From assembly GCA_037045355.1 (NCBI GenBank), contig JBAOHO010000026.1:310001-374000 (forward strand): DNA of 64,000 bases, written 5' to 3'. Origin of the DNA: Candidatus Nanopelagicales bacterium. GTDB taxonomy: Bacteria; Actinomycetota; Actinomycetes; S36-B12; GCA-2699445. Of this stretch, positions 7,891-17,452 are shown piece after piece; the stretch's first letter is position 1, and each line of letters starts with the position of its first letter. The notes under the pieces are model-generated. The model had not been told where the DNA came from, did not search any database, and was given only the letters and a program-made list of their open reading frames with translations. Both the position numbers and the translations under genes were made by a program.

Positions 7891-8278
7891 GGGTGTCCCT
7901 TTCATCGATCTATCGCAGCCTAGGGCGGCTGCCTGGCACGTGCCACCCTGCGATTGCCTCCGTCGGGCGATTTCCTTCGTCGGGCGATTTCCTTCGTCGG
8001 GCGATTTCCTCCGTCGGGCGATTTCCTCGGTGGGCTCCGCGCAGGTTGGCGCGATCGGAAGAGGTCCACAGGCGCGGTTGGCCCGGGGTGCCCAGCGCAG
8101 GCTCCACGCGCGTGATGGCCCATCGACGGGCGACACTATCGACCGTGACACTGAGGCCGATCACATCACCTTCGCAGGGGGACCCGCGGTGGGAGAGCGT
8201 CGGAGCGAGACCGGCGGGAAGTGGCCTTCGAAGGAAGGCTCGGATGTGTGCCCGGATGGAGGCGCGAAGGGAGGCTGT
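7891..8278. other. Longest gap between genes; divergent intergenic region with a 17-bp array
   Basis: 388 bp between the GGAD gene (minus) and the methyltransferase (plus). It holds a four-copy tandem array at 7957-8024 and otherwise nothing I can support. Frames that are open across it are continuations of low-complexity repeats without ribosome-binding sites. Both promoters of the flanking genes should lie here. Confidence 0.5.
7957..8024. repeat. 17-bp tandem repeat, four copies
   Basis: Units cctccgtcgggcgattt or ccttcgtcgggcgattt at 7957, 7974, 7991 and 8008, with a decayed fifth beginning at 8025. Period 17 is not a multiple of three, so it is unlikely to be coding. It lies in the region between two divergent genes. 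Confidence 0.93.
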
Positions 8279-9052
8279 GTGGCCCGACGAATCGTCGGCG
8301 ACTACGGGATTGACGCGCCCTACCTCCCGATCTTGAGCGCGGTGGCCGGTGCGGGTCTGCTTGGCTACGGACTCTTCGCGGGCGGGAGCCCGATCGTGCT
8401 GGTCATTGCGGCCATCCTGTTCGCCCAGGCGGCATTGAGTCTGTACGGGGCCAAAGGTGACAAGCTCACGGTGTGGCGTGAACTGGTCGATGGCCTCCAG
8501 TTGGTGGGAAATGAACGGGTTCTGGATATCGGTTCCGGTCGCGGCCCGGTCCTCATCACGCTTGCACGTGAGTTGCCTGGAGGGCGAGCTGTCGGCGTCG
8601 ATGCGTGGACTTCCCGCGATCACAGCGGCAATGGCGACGCGGTGATCCTGGCCAATGCTGCGGCGAATTCGGTGGCTGACCGAGTCGCACTCGTCTGCGG
8701 GGACGTGCCGGCTCTGCCGTTTCCCGACGATTCGTTCGATGTCGTCACAGCCGGAAGTGTCATCCAAGGGTTGACGGACTCGATGAACCGGGACCGAACG
8801 ATCCGTGAGATGTTCCGAGTCACCAGACCCGGCGGACAGATCCTGATCGTGGACATGAAGTACTCCGATCAGTGTCAGAAGGTCTTGGTGGGTGCCGGGG
8901 CCTCGCAGGTGGAGTGCCACGGATTGGGTGTGCGGGTGATTCTGTCCCGGCCTTTTCTGGTGTCCCGGCCCCTCTTCTTGTCTCGAGTGGTGCGCGCTGT
9001 CAAGCCGATGCGACCCCGATTGATCTCACCGGAATCCAAGTCCCGTGGTTGA
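8279..9052 (+). CDS. Membrane-anchored class I SAM-dependent methyltransferase
   Basis: 257 residues. Two hydrophobic segments near the N-terminus (LPILSAVAGAGLLGYGLFA and IVLVIAAILFAQAALS) precede a Methyltransf_11-like domain: VLDIGSGRGPVLITLA (motif I), GVDAW, DDSFDVVTAGSVIQGL and TRPGGQILIVDMK. The membrane anchor suggests a lipid or quinone-like acceptor, but this is inference. The GTG at 8279 follows GGGAGG by four bases; in-frame sequence upstream of it is repeat-derived. It converges with the MFS gene across the 19-bp array. Confidence 0.78.
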   Translation: MARRIVGDYGIDAPYLPILSAVAGAGLLGYGLFAGGSPIVLVIAAILFAQAALSLYGAKGDKLTVWRELVDGLQLVGNERVLDIGSGRGPVLITLARELPGGRAVGVDAWTSRDHSGNGDAVILANAAANSVADRVALVCGDVPALPFPDDSFDVVTAGSVIQGLTDSMNRDRTIREMFRVTRPGGQILIVDMKYSDQCQKVLVGAGASQVECHGLGVRVILSRPFLVSRPLFLSRVVRAVKPMRPRLISPESKSRG

Positions 9053-9062
9053 CAAGGACTTC

Positions 9063-9138
9063 GCTCAAGTGCGAACTGAGGGCTCAAGTGCGAACTGAGG
9101 GCTCAAGTGCGAACTGAGGGCTCAAGTGCGAACTGAGG
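9063..9138. repeat. 19-bp tandem repeat, four copies, between convergent genes
   Basis: Unit gctcaagtgcgaactgagg at 9063, 9082, 9101 and 9120, all identical. It starts eleven bases after the methyltransferase stop and ends eight bases before the MFS transporter stop. The unit has only weak self-complementarity, so a terminator role is not evident. Confidence 0.95.
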
Positions 9139-9145
9139 CTCGGGC

Positions 9146-10672
9146 TCAGTGTTTGGGTAGTTCGGCGACCTCGTCGTCCTTGCCGGGCAGCAGTCGCCAG
9201 GTGACCACAGCTCCGATCACAAGAATGGCGGCACCCACGAGAGTCGTCACGCTGAGCGCATGGGTGAAGGCGGTCTGGACAGCGGTCACTACTTCTTCGG
9301 CCAGCGCCGGGGGAGCGGCGGTAACAGACTCGAAGGCCTCGCCAGGGGATTCCTCGGCCGCTGCCGCAATACGTTCGGGTACACCACTTGGCAGTCCCAG
9401 TGTCGCCTGGTAAACCGCCGTGAGCACGCTGCCGAGCAGTGCAATTCCCAGTGCGGTCCCCAGTTCGTAGCCGGTCTCCGACACTGCCGACGCGGCACCG
9501 GCGCGGTCTTTCGGAGCCACTGCGAGCACTGTGTCCGACGCGATTGTCAACGCCACACCGTCTCCCGCCCCGATCAGGATCAGGGGGATGGCGAACAGCA
9601 GGAAACTCGGGCTCTCGAGCAACAGAGCGACAGCGGCCATGCCCACGCCGATCGCGAGCAACCCGACGGCGGTCACAGGTCCTCGACCGAATGCGCGCAT
9701 GAAGCGACCGGCGACCAGAGCGGCGATCAGAGCCGCGAGTGTGGCGGGGAGTTCGAACAGACCAGCTTGCAGCGGCTCGAGTCCGAGAACGAACTGGAGG
9801 TACTGAGAGAAGAAGAACAGCGCTCCGGCCAACCCGAACACCGAGAGGAGCATTCCCAGAACGGCACCGGTGAACGGGCCGCTGGCGAAGAGCCGGACGT
9901 CGACCAGAGGATGCTTCAGCCTGCGCTGACGCAGGATGAACCAGACCAAAGCGGATGTTCCTACGACACCTGCAACGTAGTAGGGGGCGGAGGGTCCGTG
10001 TACTGCGGTCTCCTTGATCGCGTACACGATGCCGAGGATCCCGACCATCGACAAGGCGACGGAGAGGACGTCGAGAGGTCCGGGGTCAGGGTCTTTGGAC
10101 TCACGCAAGGTCGGCAGCCCGATGAGCAGCACCAGCGCCATGATCGGGACGTTGATCAGGAAGACCGAGCCCCACCAGAAGTTCTGCAGCAGGATGCCGC
10201 CGAAGAGGGGACCCGCAGCCGCTCCGGCGGCACCCATCGCACTCCAAACGCCGACGGCGAAGCTGCGCTCGCCTTCATCTGTGAACGTGCTGCGCATGAG
10301 CGCCAATGTGGAGGGCATGAGGGTGGCCCCCGCGACTCCGAGCAACGCGCGCATGATGATCAGGGTCTCCGCGTTGGCGGCATAGGCGGCGGCGATCGAG
10401 ATGACGGCGAACAACGTGCCGCCCATCAGCAGCATGCGTTTGCGGCCCCAGCGGTCTCCGAGGTTCCCCATCGTGATGAGGAGCCCGGCCAGGACGAACG
10501 AGTAGATGTCGCCGATCCACAGGATCTGGGTGGCCGTGGGTTGGAGGTCCTTGACGATACTGGGGGTCGCCAGGCTCAGTACGGTTCCGTCGACGGCGAC
10601 CAGGAATATCGCCAGGCACATCGCGGACAACGCCCACCAGCGCCGGGGATCCCGGGGGTGTGCTTCGGTCAT
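9146..10672 (-). CDS. MFS transporter, DHA2 (14-TMS, EmrB/QacA) drug:H+ antiporter family
   Basis: 508 residues with about fourteen hydrophobic segments. FLVAVDGTVLSLATPSI is the DHA2 version of the helix-1 motif, GNLGDRWGRKRML is MFS motif A, and GAAGAAAGPLFGGILL corresponds to motif C of proton antiporters. The likely role is export of hydrophobic toxic compounds or antibiotics across the cytoplasmic membrane; the substrate cannot be read from sequence. It is monocistronic, with the start facing a TGATCA-rich repeat region. No regulator gene adjoins it. Confidence 0.88.
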   Translation of the reverse strand: MTEAHPRDPRRWWALSAMCLAIFLVAVDGTVLSLATPSIVKDLQPTATQILWIGDIYSFVLAGLLITMGNLGDRWGRKRMLLMGGTLFAVISIAAAYAANAETLIIMRALLGVAGATLMPSTLALMRSTFTDEGERSFAVGVWSAMGAAGAAAGPLFGGILLQNFWWGSVFLINVPIMALVLLIGLPTLRESKDPDPGPLDVLSVALSMVGILGIVYAIKETAVHGPSAPYYVAGVVGTSALVWFILRQRRLKHPLVDVRLFASGPFTGAVLGMLLSVFGLAGALFFFSQYLQFVLGLEPLQAGLFELPATLAALIAALVAGRFMRAFGRGPVTAVGLLAIGVGMAAVALLLESPSFLLFAIPLILIGAGDGVALTIASDTVLAVAPKDRAGAASAVSETGYELGTALGIALLGSVLTAVYQATLGLPSGVPERIAAAAEESPGEAFESVTAAPPALAEEVVTAVQTAFTHALSVTTLVGAAILVIGAVVTWRLLPGKDDEVAELPKH

Positions 10673-10757
10673 CGGTGCGCTCCACGAACGGCACTGGGCG
10701 AAGTGCCGCAGGGGGATGGTGGCAGCGAAGTTCCCCCATACGCAATGCGGGACATGT

Positions 10758-10828
10758 CATGATCAAGCGAGGGGCCATGATCAGGGAGGGGCCATGATCA
10801 GGCGAAGGGCCATGATCATGTGAAAGGC
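10758..10828. repeat. 17-18-bp tandem repeat carrying TGATCA palindromes upstream of DUF805 gene
   Basis: Four units beginning catgatca at 10758, 10776, 10793 and 10811, each followed by a purine-rich stretch such as gggaggggc. Every unit holds the palindrome TGATCA, and the last reads catgatcatg. The array lies between divergent genes, just before the AAGGAGG of the DUF805 gene, so it could act as a set of operator sites or simply as a minisatellite. Confidence 0.9.
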
Positions 10829-10839
10829 AAGGAGGAACC

Positions 10840-11271
10840 ATGGGTTTCGGACAGTCGATCTCATCGGGGTTCAGCAAGTACTTCACGTGGAGCGGTCGGG
10901 CGTCACGCAGCGAGTTCTGGTACTGGATCTTGTTCACCATCATCGTGTCCATCGTCGCCTGGATCCTGGACAGCATGTTCGGGCTCCATGTCTACAAGTT
11001 CTCTGATGTCGGAGCAGACGGCGGGATGGTCATGGTCCAGTACGCGAGCGTCGGATGGATCCAGACCTTCACAAGCCTGCTCCTGTTCCTGCCGACGATC
11101 GCCGTCACGGTCCGCCGCCTGCATGACACCGATCACTCCGGTTGGTGGTGGTGGTTGCAGCTGCTGAACTTCCTGTGCTTCATCGGCACGCTGATCTTGA
11201 TCTTCGGTTTCTGGATCAAGCCCGGCGACCCCGCCGAGAACCGCTACGGGCCGCCACCGACCACAACCTGA
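10840..11271 (+). CDS. DUF805 family membrane protein
   Basis: 143 residues. YFTWSGRASRSEFWYW at the N-terminus and VRRLHDTDHSGWWWWL in the middle are the signatures of DUF805 small membrane proteins, with three to four transmembrane helices and a C-terminal KPGDPAENRYGPPP tail also typical of the family. Function unknown. The ATG is preceded by AAGGAGG at a spacing of four. It converges with the downstream F420-type gene. Confidence 0.9.
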   Translation: MGFGQSISSGFSKYFTWSGRASRSEFWYWILFTIIVSIVAWILDSMFGLHVYKFSDVGADGGMVMVQYASVGWIQTFTSLLLFLPTIAVTVRRLHDTDHSGWWWWLQLLNFLCFIGTLILIFGFWIKPGDPAENRYGPPPTTT

Positions 11272-11282
11272 TCTGGGGCCGC

Positions 11283-11720
11283 TCAGTCCGCCCGGGTCAG
11301 TACCAACACCGGTATGACCCGGTCGGTCTTCTGCGCGTAGTCGGCGTATGGCGGGAAAGCCGCCACACACCGCTCCCACCATTGCTCCCGTTCCGTCCCT
11401 GTGACCTCACGCGCGTGGTAGTCGTGGCGCTCGGGGCCGTCCTGCAGTTCGACAAGAGGATGACTCACGAGGTTCTGATACCAGGCGGGGTGGTCCGGTG
11501 CTCCTCCCTTCGAGGCGACGACGGCGTACTCGCCGTCGTGTTCGACGCGCATCAGGGGCGTCTTGCGCACCCGCCCCGACTTGGCGCCGAGTGACGTCAG
11601 GATGATCACCGGCAGGCCCTGCATGGTGCCACCCTCGGCGCCGCCGGTGCGTTCGTAGTCGTCCACCTGCTGGCGAACGAAGGGGGTGGGGCTCGGTTCG
11701 TATTCTCCGGTCAGCGGCAT
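11283..11720 (-). CDS. Deazaflavin (F420)-dependent nitroreductase family protein (Ddn-like)
   Basis: 145 residues, the usual size of the Ddn/DUF385 split-beta-barrel family. GLPVIILTSLGAKSGRVRKTPLM and VASKGGAPDHPAWYQNLVSHP are the signature segments that bind F420 and the phosphate tail. Members in Mycobacterium reduce quinones or nitro-drugs with F420H2; others have unknown partners. Its presence points to an F420-making actinobacterium. The gene stands alone between DUF805 (convergent) and the GAP-family gene (same strand, 39 bp upstream). Confidence 0.88.
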   Translation of the reverse strand: MPLTGEYEPSPTPFVRQQVDDYERTGGAEGGTMQGLPVIILTSLGAKSGRVRKTPLMRVEHDGEYAVVASKGGAPDHPAWYQNLVSHPLVELQDGPERHDYHAREVTGTEREQWWERCVAAFPPYADYAQKTDRVIPVLVLTRAD

Positions 11721-11759
11721 GGGTTCAGTGAAGCGTGTCTACGCCGTCGAGTCGCGCTG

Positions 11760-12419
11760 TCAGGGTTTCAGTCCGCTGTATACGAGTAGAGCGGCGAACA
11801 GGAAACAGATTCCGGCGTTGATCTGCTGGGCGTGCGCGGTCGTGAATCGGTTCAAGGAAGCAAGCGCCGGATCGGCATGGGAGCCCGCAAGTGTGAGCAA
11901 CAGGACCGGGAGCAATGCGGGGGCGATGGCGCACAGCAGAATGAGGCCCATCATCGTGGCGATCGTGCTGCTTGTCGCATCCGAGTTGATGGTGATGTGA
12001 ACGGCCGGGAGGATCAGGACGAGTGAGGACAGGTTGCCCCACATGGCGGCGAATCCGATGCCGAAGAAGTCGCGGAGCGGCGCCTTGGCCAGTTTTTCGT
12101 CCCGAGCCTGGATCTTGGCCGGGTCCCGCTTCTTACGCAGTGCGTGGACGCCCAAGAAGAGCAGGCCGGCGGCGGCGACGAGTTTGACGATTCGTTCGAC
12201 GTCCGACTGGTTGGACGAAGCAAGGACGATGCCACGAGCGATAGTGGCAAGCACGACCATGTAGATGACGGTCGTGACGAAGACGCCTGCGGTGTAGGCC
12301 CAGCCGCGGGGAACGGGCCGACTCTTGCCGGCCAGGATCAGTAACTGGATGGTCAACAGAGCCGGGCTTACGGCGGCCCCAAGCGCGAGAGGGACGACGG
12401 TCGGCCAGACGCTAGTCAT
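11760..12419 (-). CDS. GAP (Sap/sulfolipid-1-addressing-protein) family membrane exporter
   Basis: 219 residues and six hydrophobic segments in the LysE-like arrangement. PLALGAAVSPALLTIQLLILAGKSRPVPRG in pieces and FLGVHALRKKRDP are typical of the GAP family, whose mycobacterial member Sap helps transfer glycolipids across the membrane. The cargo here is unknown. A TAGTCT box (minus strand, 12434-12429) lies nine bases before the ATG, so the leader is at most a few bases. No Shine-Dalgarno is visible. Confidence 0.78.
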   Translation of the reverse strand: MTSVWPTVVPLALGAAVSPALLTIQLLILAGKSRPVPRGWAYTAGVFVTTVIYMVVLATIARGIVLASSNQSDVERIVKLVAAAGLLFLGVHALRKKRDPAKIQARDEKLAKAPLRDFFGIGFAAMWGNLSSLVLILPAVHITINSDATSSTIATMMGLILLCAIAPALLPVLLLTLAGSHADPALASLNRFTTAHAQQINAGICFLFAALLVYSGLKP

Positions 12420-12448
12420 TGTGGGACCAGACTACGGAAATCGGGGTG

Positions 12449-13128
12449 TCAGTGGCGGTCGGCCCGCCGGGCAACGGTCCACAGGAACTGCTGGGTCCCC
12501 CCAGACGGCGTGGTGTGCATGGCAGGGGATGACGAGAGAACCTCGAACTCGGCTCCCAGCAGTTCCGCTACAGATGTCGAGTCGTAGCGCCTCACCGGAA
12601 GTCCGGAACAAGTCGTCGGGCCGTCGGGGCCGAACACGCCGAGGATCACGGTGGAGTCCACATCCGTGGCGGCGCGCAGCGCTCGGACATAAGCGGCCCG
12701 ATCCGACTGCTCGGTCAGGAAGTGAAGCACGGCGCGGTCGTGCCAGATGTCGTAGGTGCGCTGCGAACTCCAGGAGCGGATGTCCGCGGTCATCCATGTG
12801 ACATCGGCGGCAGCGGAGCCGAGACGGTCGCGTGCGATCGCCATGCCGGCGTCGGACACGTCGAGCACTGTGATGTCGCCACATCCAGCTGCGATCAGAT
12901 CGTCAACCAGTGTCGAGGCGCCACCGCCGACGTCGACGATGCTGCGGCCGGCGGGGTCGCCGATCAACTCCATCGAGTCGCGGGCGTGGACCTGGTACCA
13001 ACTCTTGGCGGTGTCCCCTGGTGCGTAGGCGCTATCCCAATGGGCGCGCGCGGCGCCTGGATCCCAATGGGCGGCGCGCGCGGCGCCGGGATCCCAATGG
13101 GCGGCACGCGCAGCGCCGGGGTCTCCGG

Positions 13129-13132
<4 letters not shown>
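12449..13132 (-). CDS. Class I SAM-dependent methyltransferase with repeated N-terminus
   Basis: 227 residues. After a repetitive start, SIVDVGGGASTLVDDLI is motif I, VLDVSDAGMAIA the ribose-binding motif, and WHDRAVLHFLTE plus the YVRALRAA segment match small methyltransferases related to thiopurine/tellurite-type enzymes. Acceptor unknown. The first 35 residues contain three copies of GAARAAHWDP; the last copy runs into the genuine HWDSAYA start of the family, so the 30-bp DNA repeat has lengthened the N-terminus. The ATG overlaps the stop of the sigma-factor gene (ATGA), so the two are translationally coupled. Confidence 0.8.
13034..13120. repeat. 27/30-bp tandem repeat in the 5' end of a methyltransferase gene
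   Basis: Three units beginning atcccaatgggcg at 13034 (27 bp), 13061 (30 bp) and 13091 (30 bp). All lengths are multiples of three and the reading frame is kept; each encodes GAARAAHWDP or a shortened form. Confidence 0.92.
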
Positions 13133-14622
<1,490 letters not shown>

Positions 14623-14683
14623 GCCGGTCTCCTTCCCGCGGGATCAGCATAGGGTCCGTGCGGACCGGTCGAACATGCCGAAC

Positions 14684-14715
14684 GCGGTGTTCCGACTCCT
14701 TCGCCGGAACACCGC
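14684..14715 (-). terminator. Strong hairpin downstream of the secreted-protein gene
   Basis: gcggtgttccg (14684-14694) pairs perfectly with cggaacaccgc (14705-14715) around a ten-base loop. It lies in the gap between the end of the secreted-protein gene at 14726 and the sigma-factor start at 14622, both on the minus strand. No U-run follows, as is common in high-GC actinobacteria. Confidence 0.7.
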
Positions 14716-14725
14716 CTCGACCTGG

Positions 14726-15358
14726 TCACTGCTTGACGACACCCTCGATCAGTGGCCAGCAGCCGTCATCCCCGGTGGCGTTGCGGTAGTCGGAACCGGA
14801 CTGAAGCGGAGGCTGGTAGAGCAGCGTGTTGTCCCCGCCTGACGAGCATCGCACTGCCGACGTCTTGGTCGAGACCATGCTCAGGCGCCAGCCCTTCTTG
14901 ATGTGCATGTTCACCGGGAACTTCTCGACCCGGTAGGAATCGTTGTCCCAGTTGGCGTCGCCCTGGCCGACCACAGTGATCTCGGGTCCGGTCGCCTTGA
15001 CCTTCGCCTGCCATTCGCCGGCGATCTGGCGGGCTTTGACCAGTTGCAGCTGGAAACTGCCGGCAGTGCCGGAGATGACCCGGACCTTCTTGAGTGTCCC
15101 GGTCACCGGGGACTTCTCGCCCCCGTCCGGGCGGCCGTAGGCCTCGTTCATCACGAACGAACACGTTGCTGCGAGATTCAGCGGATCGCAGTACAGGCCC
15201 GGCACCGAGTTGGATGGTTGCACAGTCGCATCGAGGGTGGATCCGAACTTCACCTTGGGCCCGGCCTGGGCGGCGCCTGGGATCAGTGTCCCGGCGAGGG
15301 TCAGGGCGGCGGCGGTGCCGGCGATGGCGATGGACCGCTGAGTGGTGGACTTCTTCAT
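14726..15358 (-). CDS. Secreted protein of unknown function (signal peptide, four Cys)
   Basis: 210 residues. A classical signal peptide (MKKSTTQRSIAIAGTAAAL, ending AAQA before G) directs export. The mature part of about 177 residues is mainly beta-like and has four cysteines (YCDP, TCSF, VRCSS, GCWP), probably two disulfides. I recognise no family. The ATG follows AAGGAG at eight bases. It is divergent from another secreted protein gene across a 212-bp region and is closed by the hairpin at 14684-14715. Confidence 0.75.
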   Translation of the reverse strand: MKKSTTQRSIAIAGTAAALTLAGTLIPGAAQAGPKVKFGSTLDATVQPSNSVPGLYCDPLNLAATCSFVMNEAYGRPDGGEKSPVTGTLKKVRVISGTAGSFQLQLVKARQIAGEWQAKVKATGPEITVVGQGDANWDNDSYRVEKFPVNMHIKKGWRLSMVSTKTSAVRCSSGGDNTLLYQPPLQSGSDYRNATGDDGCWPLIEGVVKQ

Positions 15359-15570
15359 GGTGTGGCTCCTTGGACCGGGGCCCCGGTTGGGCCCTACACA
15401 GGAGAGACATCCGGCTCACCGGAAGCGAAACACTTTTCCCGAACAGTTCTCGGCGGGTTTCTGGGCCATACGTCGTGGCCGGGACCTTGGTCCCCCATCC
15501 CGGCCCGAAACTGTAACTGTGAGTAAGACAAAGACTACGCTGAGAAGCGAGACGAAAGTCGGTGGTCGTC
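15359..15570. promoter_or_regulatory. Divergent promoter region between two secreted-protein genes
   Basis: The region contains two short inverted repeats, ggggccccgg-type near 15375-15395 and gggaccttggtccc at 15481-15494. I cannot assign firm -10/-35 boxes. Joint control of the two exported proteins is possible. Confidence 0.3.
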
Positions 15571-17403
15571 ATGCACTCACGCGCGGTTCTGGTCGGAAGT
15601 GCGGTTCTGCCGCTGGCAATGACGTTGGCGGTGCCCGCGCAGGTGGCGCAGGCTGCCAAGGACGTCAGCGGACAGTTGACCGGTGCCGGGTCCGGCATGA
15701 CGGTGCTGGCGCTGGCCGACAACGGCACGTCGGTGAGCGCCACGGTCGCCGGCAACGGGCGGTTCACGTTGAAGCCGGGGAAGTTCGCCAACCAGATGTT
15801 CCCGGGTCGAGGGTCGGGCCCCACTTTGCACTTGCTGCGAAACGGCGAGTACGTCGGTCCGGTCGTGCTGGGCAAGTTCACCAAGAAACCCCAGAAGGGA
15901 AAGAAACCCCAGAAGGGAAAGGAACCCCAGAAGGGAAAGGAACCCCAGAAGGGAAAGAAATCGGTACAGGGCTACACCCGACTGGCAGCCAAGCAGGCCA
16001 AGGCCGTGAAGCTGGGCAAGATCGCGTTCAAGAAGAAGGGCTACGCCGTGGTGACCGGGAAGCTGGCCACCAAGTTGCTGGATACCAAGCGGACCGTTCC
16101 GTTGATCAACGGAGTGCCGGCCGGAGCCGGTAACCAAGGGGCCGCCGGTCCTATCGCAAGTTCGCGGGCCATTGTGCTCGGTCGTGCCGCTGGCGAGGCG
16201 ATGCCGGCCAACGCCAAGACCCTCGGTGCCGACGCCGACAAGGACGGCGTGCCCAATCTCGCCGATGTCGACATGAACGGCGACCAGATCCTTGACGCTG
16301 CCCAGGCCGAGAGCGCCCTGCCGGTCGCCACCGGCGGCACGCTGACGGGCGACGAGGTGTTGGCGGGGCGCCCGCAGACCGTCGTGCAGTTCGCCAAGAT
16401 CCTGAATTTCGACGCCAACCAGGCCATCAATACCAACCGCAACCCGACGCTGAGCTGGGCGACGCTGCAGCAATACCTCAGTTCGAACCTGCAGATCGAG
16501 GCGTTGGCCGCCCGGGGTGATCTCAGCAGCCTGCTGTGCGAGGGCAACCCTGCCGGATGTGCGGCGGGTGAGGCGCTCGCTTCCCTGCTGATGGACTGCC
16601 GTCAGTTGAGTTACTGCCAGGCAGGTTCGGCTGCAGTGATCGTGGCTGAGCCGGGGACCGGGCTCGACCGGCAGCCGTTGTCCGTGCTGCTCAACTCCCA
16701 GGGACTCATCGACGTTCCCATCGATACCCATAGCGCGCCGGGTGGCGGAACCACGCCGTTCGAGCGCGGCTTCCAGCTGAGTTTCTTCCCGCGCGTCAGC
16801 GAGTCGACCGAGTTGGGTTTGGTGGGCGACTCCTTCGAGTTCATCTTCCTGGACGGTCAGGGCAACGAGCTCGCCCGCAAGGCGAAGGTGCTGACCAGCT
16901 CCGTCGTGACTCCACTTGAGTGGAAGTCGGTCGGCGGTAACACGCAGGTCACAGAACAACCTCAGCAACTGACACCGGAGCAGGTGTCCGCGCTGCGGAT
17001 GGAGTTCTACCGGCCGCAGCGTCTGGCCGATGCTTCCGGGGCCCAGCCGCTCATGGCTGACCGCGGTGGCCTCCAGTACAACGTGTACATGATGAGTGAG
17101 GGCCAGGGCAGTCAGTTCTACTGGTGCCGCAGTTCCCAGGTGACCCCCGTCAGCGGTGACCTGGTGAAGGTCGTATCCCCAACGGGGATGAGTGGCCGCG
17201 ACGAGCCCCTGTACGACCGCAATGTCGATCCAGTCAACGGCGAATCTCTGGCCTACACGCTCGATGTCGGTGCTTGCCTGGCAGATCCCGCGATGGGCCC
17301 GGGGGCACCTCCCCAGGCTGGCAGCATCGTCACGATCGAGATCGAGTCCCAAGACGGCGACGGCAACCGGACCCGGACGCAGGCGAAAATCCTGGCTCCC
17401 TGA
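15571..17403 (+). CDS. Large secreted protein with Lys-rich repeat and TSP3-like Ca-binding segment
   Basis: 610 residues from the ATG at 15571. A signal peptide (MHSRAVLVGSAVLPLAMTL, ending VAQAA) is followed by a carboxypeptidase-regulatory-like beta segment (VSATVAGNGRFTL), four KKPQKG/KEPQKG repeats around residue 105-128, and DADKDGVPNLADVDMNGD near 230, a DxDxDG pattern like thrombospondin type-3 or EF-hand-like calcium loops. The C-terminal half is unrecognised, with six or so Cys. It resembles uncharacterised exported proteins of actinobacteria that combine a beta domain with Ca loops; a cell-surface or matrix role is a guess. It is divergent from the 14726-15358 secreted gene. Confidence 0.72.
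   Translation: MHSRAVLVGSAVLPLAMTLAVPAQVAQAAKDVSGQLTGAGSGMTVLALADNGTSVSATVAGNGRFTLKPGKFANQMFPGRGSGPTLHLLRNGEYVGPVVLGKFTKKPQKGKKPQKGKEPQKGKEPQKGKKSVQGYTRLAAKQAKAVKLGKIAFKKKGYAVVTGKLATKLLDTKRTVPLINGVPAGAGNQGAAGPIASSRAIVLGRAAGEAMPANAKTLGADADKDGVPNLADVDMNGDQILDAAQAESALPVATGGTLTGDEVLAGRPQTVVQFAKILNFDANQAINTNRNPTLSWATLQQYLSSNLQIEALAARGDLSSLLCEGNPAGCAAGEALASLLMDCRQLSYCQAGSAAVIVAEPGTGLDRQPLSVLLNSQGLIDVPIDTHSAPGGGTTPFERGFQLSFFPRVSESTELGLVGDSFEFIFLDGQGNELARKAKVLTSSVVTPLEWKSVGGNTQVTEQPQQLTPEQVSALRMEFYRPQRLADASGAQPLMADRGGLQYNVYMMSEGQGSQFYWCRSSQVTPVSGDLVKVVSPTGMSGRDEPLYDRNVDPVNGESLAYTLDVGACLADPAMGPGAPPQAGSIVTIEIESQDGDGNRTRTQAKILAP
15883..15954 (+). repeat. 18-bp tandem repeat encoding KPQKGK units
   Basis: Four units aagaaaccccagaaggga or aaggaaccccagaaggga at 15883, 15901, 15919 and 15937. 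The array is in frame and makes a strongly basic linker in the secreted protein. Confidence 0.95.
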
Positions 17404-17452
17404 CCGGGCTCACGCTGGCGCGATCGGGACGCGGTTGATGGGCTGGATGCGG

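Noticed and set aside
7598..9052. Long plus-strand ORF beginning with Pro-Ser-Ala repeats and running into a methyltransferase
   Set aside because: It starts at TTG without a ribosome-binding site and crosses the whole intergenic region; the methyltransferase has its own GTG with GGGAGG at 8279. The repeats are open in several frames.
9063..9138. Regular 19-bp repeats as a CRISPR array
   Set aside because: There are no spacers between the copies and no cas genes anywhere in the window. The same holds for the other tandem arrays.
9260..10762. 500-codon plus-strand ORF opposite the MFS transporter
   Set aside because: Very polar, Gln/Arg-rich shadow of a membrane protein gene; no domain.
15577..17352. 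591-codon minus-strand ORF opposite the secreted protein gene
   Set aside because: It is the antisense shadow expected in GC-rich DNA; no start signal, no recognisable domains, and the plus frame has a signal peptide.
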